From positions 310,001 through 374,000 of the forward strand of contig NZ_VCQT01000045.1 of assembly GCF_005938655.1 (NCBI RefSeq): DNA of 64,000 bases. The letters run 5' to 3'. Under the pieces are notes generated by a model. It was given only the letters and a program-made list of their open reading frames with translations, was not told where the DNA came from and made no database searches. Shown in pieces: positions 62,549-64,000 of this stretch. Position 1 is the first letter of the stretch, and the number at the start of each line of letters is the position of its first letter. The stretch comes from Alloalcanivorax gelatiniphagus. Its GTDB lineage: Bacteria > Pseudomonadota > Gammaproteobacteria > Pseudomonadales > Alcanivoracaceae. A program made the position numbers and the translations under genes.

Positions 62549-63526
62549 ATGAAAACAACAACCCGCGAACTTTCGAACTTCCGTTGCTGGCTCGGGCTGG
62601 CGCTGAGCGCGCTGCCCCTGCTGGTGACGCCGGCCTGGGCGGCGGATTACCCGTCCCGCCCGATCACCGAAATCGTGCCCTATCCGGCCGGCGGCAGCAC
62701 CGACCTGGCCGGCCGCGCGGTGGCCAACGTCATGAGCGAGATACTCGGTGACAAGGTGGTGGTGGACAACCGCTCCGGCGGTGGCGGCAGCGTGGGCATG
62801 GCGGCCCTGGCCCGGGCCCGCGCCGACGGTTACACCATCGGCGTGGCGCCGGTGGGTACCATCGCCAACCAGCCGCACATGCACCGCACGCCTTATAGCG
62901 CCGACTCCTTCGACTATTTGTGCCAGTTCTACTATGCACCGCAGGTGCTGGCGGTGAAGCCGGGCTCGCCCTTCAAAACACTGAAGGACGTGGTGGACTA
63001 CGCCAAGGCCCACCCCGGTGAGTTGACCTACGGCACCCCCGGGCCCGGCACCCTGCCGCATCTGCAGATTGAGCAGTTCAAGCGCCTGGCCGGCGTGGAC
63101 ATCACCCATGTGCCCTTCGCCGGTGACGGCCCGGGTCTCACCGCCTTGATGGGCGGTCACATCGACCTGTACTTCGCGTTGCCCAATACCGTCACCGACC
63201 GCGATCTGCGGGCGGTGGCCGTGTTCAGCGACCAGCCCATCGAGGCGTTGCCCGACCTGAAGACCGCCATTCAGCAAGGCTACGACATGACCGCCGCGGT
63301 GGCCGGTGGCCTGGTGTCGCCCAAGGGCGTTGCCGAGGACGTTCGCGACCGGTTGGCGTCCGCCTGTGAACAGGCCACCGGTTCCGAGGCATTGAAAACC
63401 GTGCTCCGGCGGGTCGGCCTGGACGCGGTCTATCTGGGCCCCCAGGCGTTCCAGCATCTGGTGCTCTCCACCTCGGAGACCAACGGTGAACTGATCCGCG
63501 ACGTGCTCAAGGGCGGAGGTCACTGA
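62549..63526 (+). CDS. tctC: TctC-family solute-binding protein, second copy
   Basis: The 325-residue paralogue shares YPSRPITEIVPYPAGGSTDL, VVVDNRSGGGGSVGMAALAR and ITHVPFAGDGPGLTALMGG with the first copy. The signal peptide ends in TPAWA. The binding-pocket stretches differ in the CQFYYAPQVLAVK segment. Its tail overlaps the TctB start region with two bases between. Tandem binding proteins for one membrane pair are unusual. Confidence 0.9.
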   Translation: MKTTTRELSNFRCWLGLALSALPLLVTPAWAADYPSRPITEIVPYPAGGSTDLAGRAVANVMSEILGDKVVVDNRSGGGGSVGMAALARARADGYTIGVAPVGTIANQPHMHRTPYSADSFDYLCQFYYAPQVLAVKPGSPFKTLKDVVDYAKAHPGELTYGTPGPGTLPHLQIEQFKRLAGVDITHVPFAGDGPGLTALMGGHIDLYFALPNTVTDRDLRAVAVFSDQPIEALPDLKTAIQQGYDMTAAVAGGLVSPKGVAEDVRDRLASACEQATGSEALKTVLRRVGLDAVYLGPQAFQHLVLSTSETNGELIRDVLKGGGH

Positions 63527-63528
63527 TC

Positions 63529-63999
63529 ATGAAAGCGCGCGTTCTGGACCTGTGCTACGGCGGCGCCGCCCTGGCCGCCGCCGTGGCGGTGTTCATCGCC
63601 GGCGGCGGCAACGACCGGCCGGTGGCGGTGGCCAGTAATCCGTACTGGTATCCGAAAGTGCTGTTGGTGCTGATCGGCGTCTGCGCGATCTGGTTGATGG
63701 TGAAGGCGGTGCTGAACAGCCACGCCGCCACCCCGCCGGATCGTCTGCGCTGGCGCAGCCTTACCGGCACCGTGGTGATCAGTGGCGCCTATCTGCTGGG
63801 CTATGAGTGGCTGGGCTTCGTGCCCGCCACCCTGGCTTTGATGCTGGTGTTCGCCCTGTTCCAGGGTTTCCGCCGGCCGCTGTTGCTGGTGGTGGTGGCG
63901 GTGCTGTTCACGGTCCTGATCTGGTACGGCTTCGCCGATCTGCTCAACCGTCAGCCGCCGGGCCCGGCCCTGCCTTCCCTGAGCGCGCTGTTTTCCTGA
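63529..63999 (+). CDS. tctB: TctB small membrane subunit
   Basis: The 156-residue protein has four membrane helices with the TctB features: SNPYWYPKVLLVLIGV near residue 37 and YEWLGFVPATLALMLVFAL near the third helix. It pairs with TctA, the large permease, which must follow directly beyond the window since the last bases TGAT could begin its overlapping ATG. Together with TctC it forms an ion-driven carboxylate importer. Only the first part of the operon is visible here. Confidence 0.87.
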   Translation: MKARVLDLCYGGAALAAAVAVFIAGGGNDRPVAVASNPYWYPKVLLVLIGVCAIWLMVKAVLNSHAATPPDRLRWRSLTGTVVISGAYLLGYEWLGFVPATLALMLVFALFQGFRRPLLLVVVAVLFTVLIWYGFADLLNRQPPGPALPSLSALFS

Positions 64000-64000
64000 T

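Overview
The window is 64 kb of bacterial chromosome. Most of it is GC-rich with strongly GC3-biased genes, dense operons and overlapping start/stop codons. The gene set fits a marine, lipid- and hydrocarbon-using gammaproteobacterium of the Alcanivorax/Alloalcanivorax type: a membrane desaturase with its ferredoxin reductase, acyl-CoA dehydrogenase, AtoE, katG, a NavAb-like sodium channel and Pseudomonas-style REP repeats. The genus is an inference from gene content; there is no rRNA or tRNA in the window to confirm it.

1-4.9 kb is an AT-rich accessory patch: a Gabija-like pair (OLD-family ATPase/TOPRIM nuclease plus UvrD-like helicase), followed by a SymE-family toxin on the other strand. 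4.9-10.2 kb is a Fec-type iron uptake module on the minus strand (FecI sigma, FecR, TonB receptor with a signalling domain, PepSY membrane protein) with a candidate Fur box upstream. 10.2-16.8 kb is a mosaic of small genes (TerB/BRCT protein, CSD-DUF1294 protein, a UDG-like protein, a sorbosone dehydrogenase lipoprotein) interrupted by four copies of a short palindromic-end repeat element. One copy lies where the 5' end of a duplicated small gene has been lost.

16.8-24.1 kb holds an OsmC-YcaO fusion, an orphan ParD, a TetR/FAA hydrolase/cyclase catabolic unit with a visible operator, a second TetR with matching operators before two promoters, and a NaChBac-family channel. 24.4-28.9 kb has katG and two toxin-antitoxin loci, HipBA and FitAB, each with a large palindromic operator. 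29-34.7 kb carries the desaturase and reductase pair, a yeast-type cytosine deaminase, YjdM, YghU and a second deaminase. 34.8-39.1 kb is a tightly coupled four-gene operon (DUF3348, DUF802, MotB/OmpA-like, DUF2894) whose middle two genes look like an ion-driven stator with a very long cytoplasmic coiled-coil tail. The layout recalls ZorA/ZorB of Zorya, and it is my main candidate for an uncharacterised system.

39-54.5 kb is mixed metabolism, transport and signalling: MFS, HdeD, an AAA ATPase, a KstD-like flavoprotein, a lipoprotein esterase, Ogt, an AI-2E transporter, a K+ channel, AtoE, amidase, a LuxR regulator, a soluble receptor with its signalling domain before its sensor, and a CspA protein with a long leader. 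54.6-59.1 kb has an HDAC-family deacetylase and a divergent pair: an unrecognised 657-aa protein with papain-like Gln/Cys/His/Asn signatures, and an ATP-grasp protein. 59.3-64 kb is an IclR-type regulator with two winged-helix domains, an acyl-CoA dehydrogenase, two tandem TctC binding proteins and TctB, with TctA presumably continuing past the window. Three REP pairs lie at 8.6, 23.2 and 34.7 kb. I saw no tRNA, rRNA, CRISPR array or complete insertion sequence.
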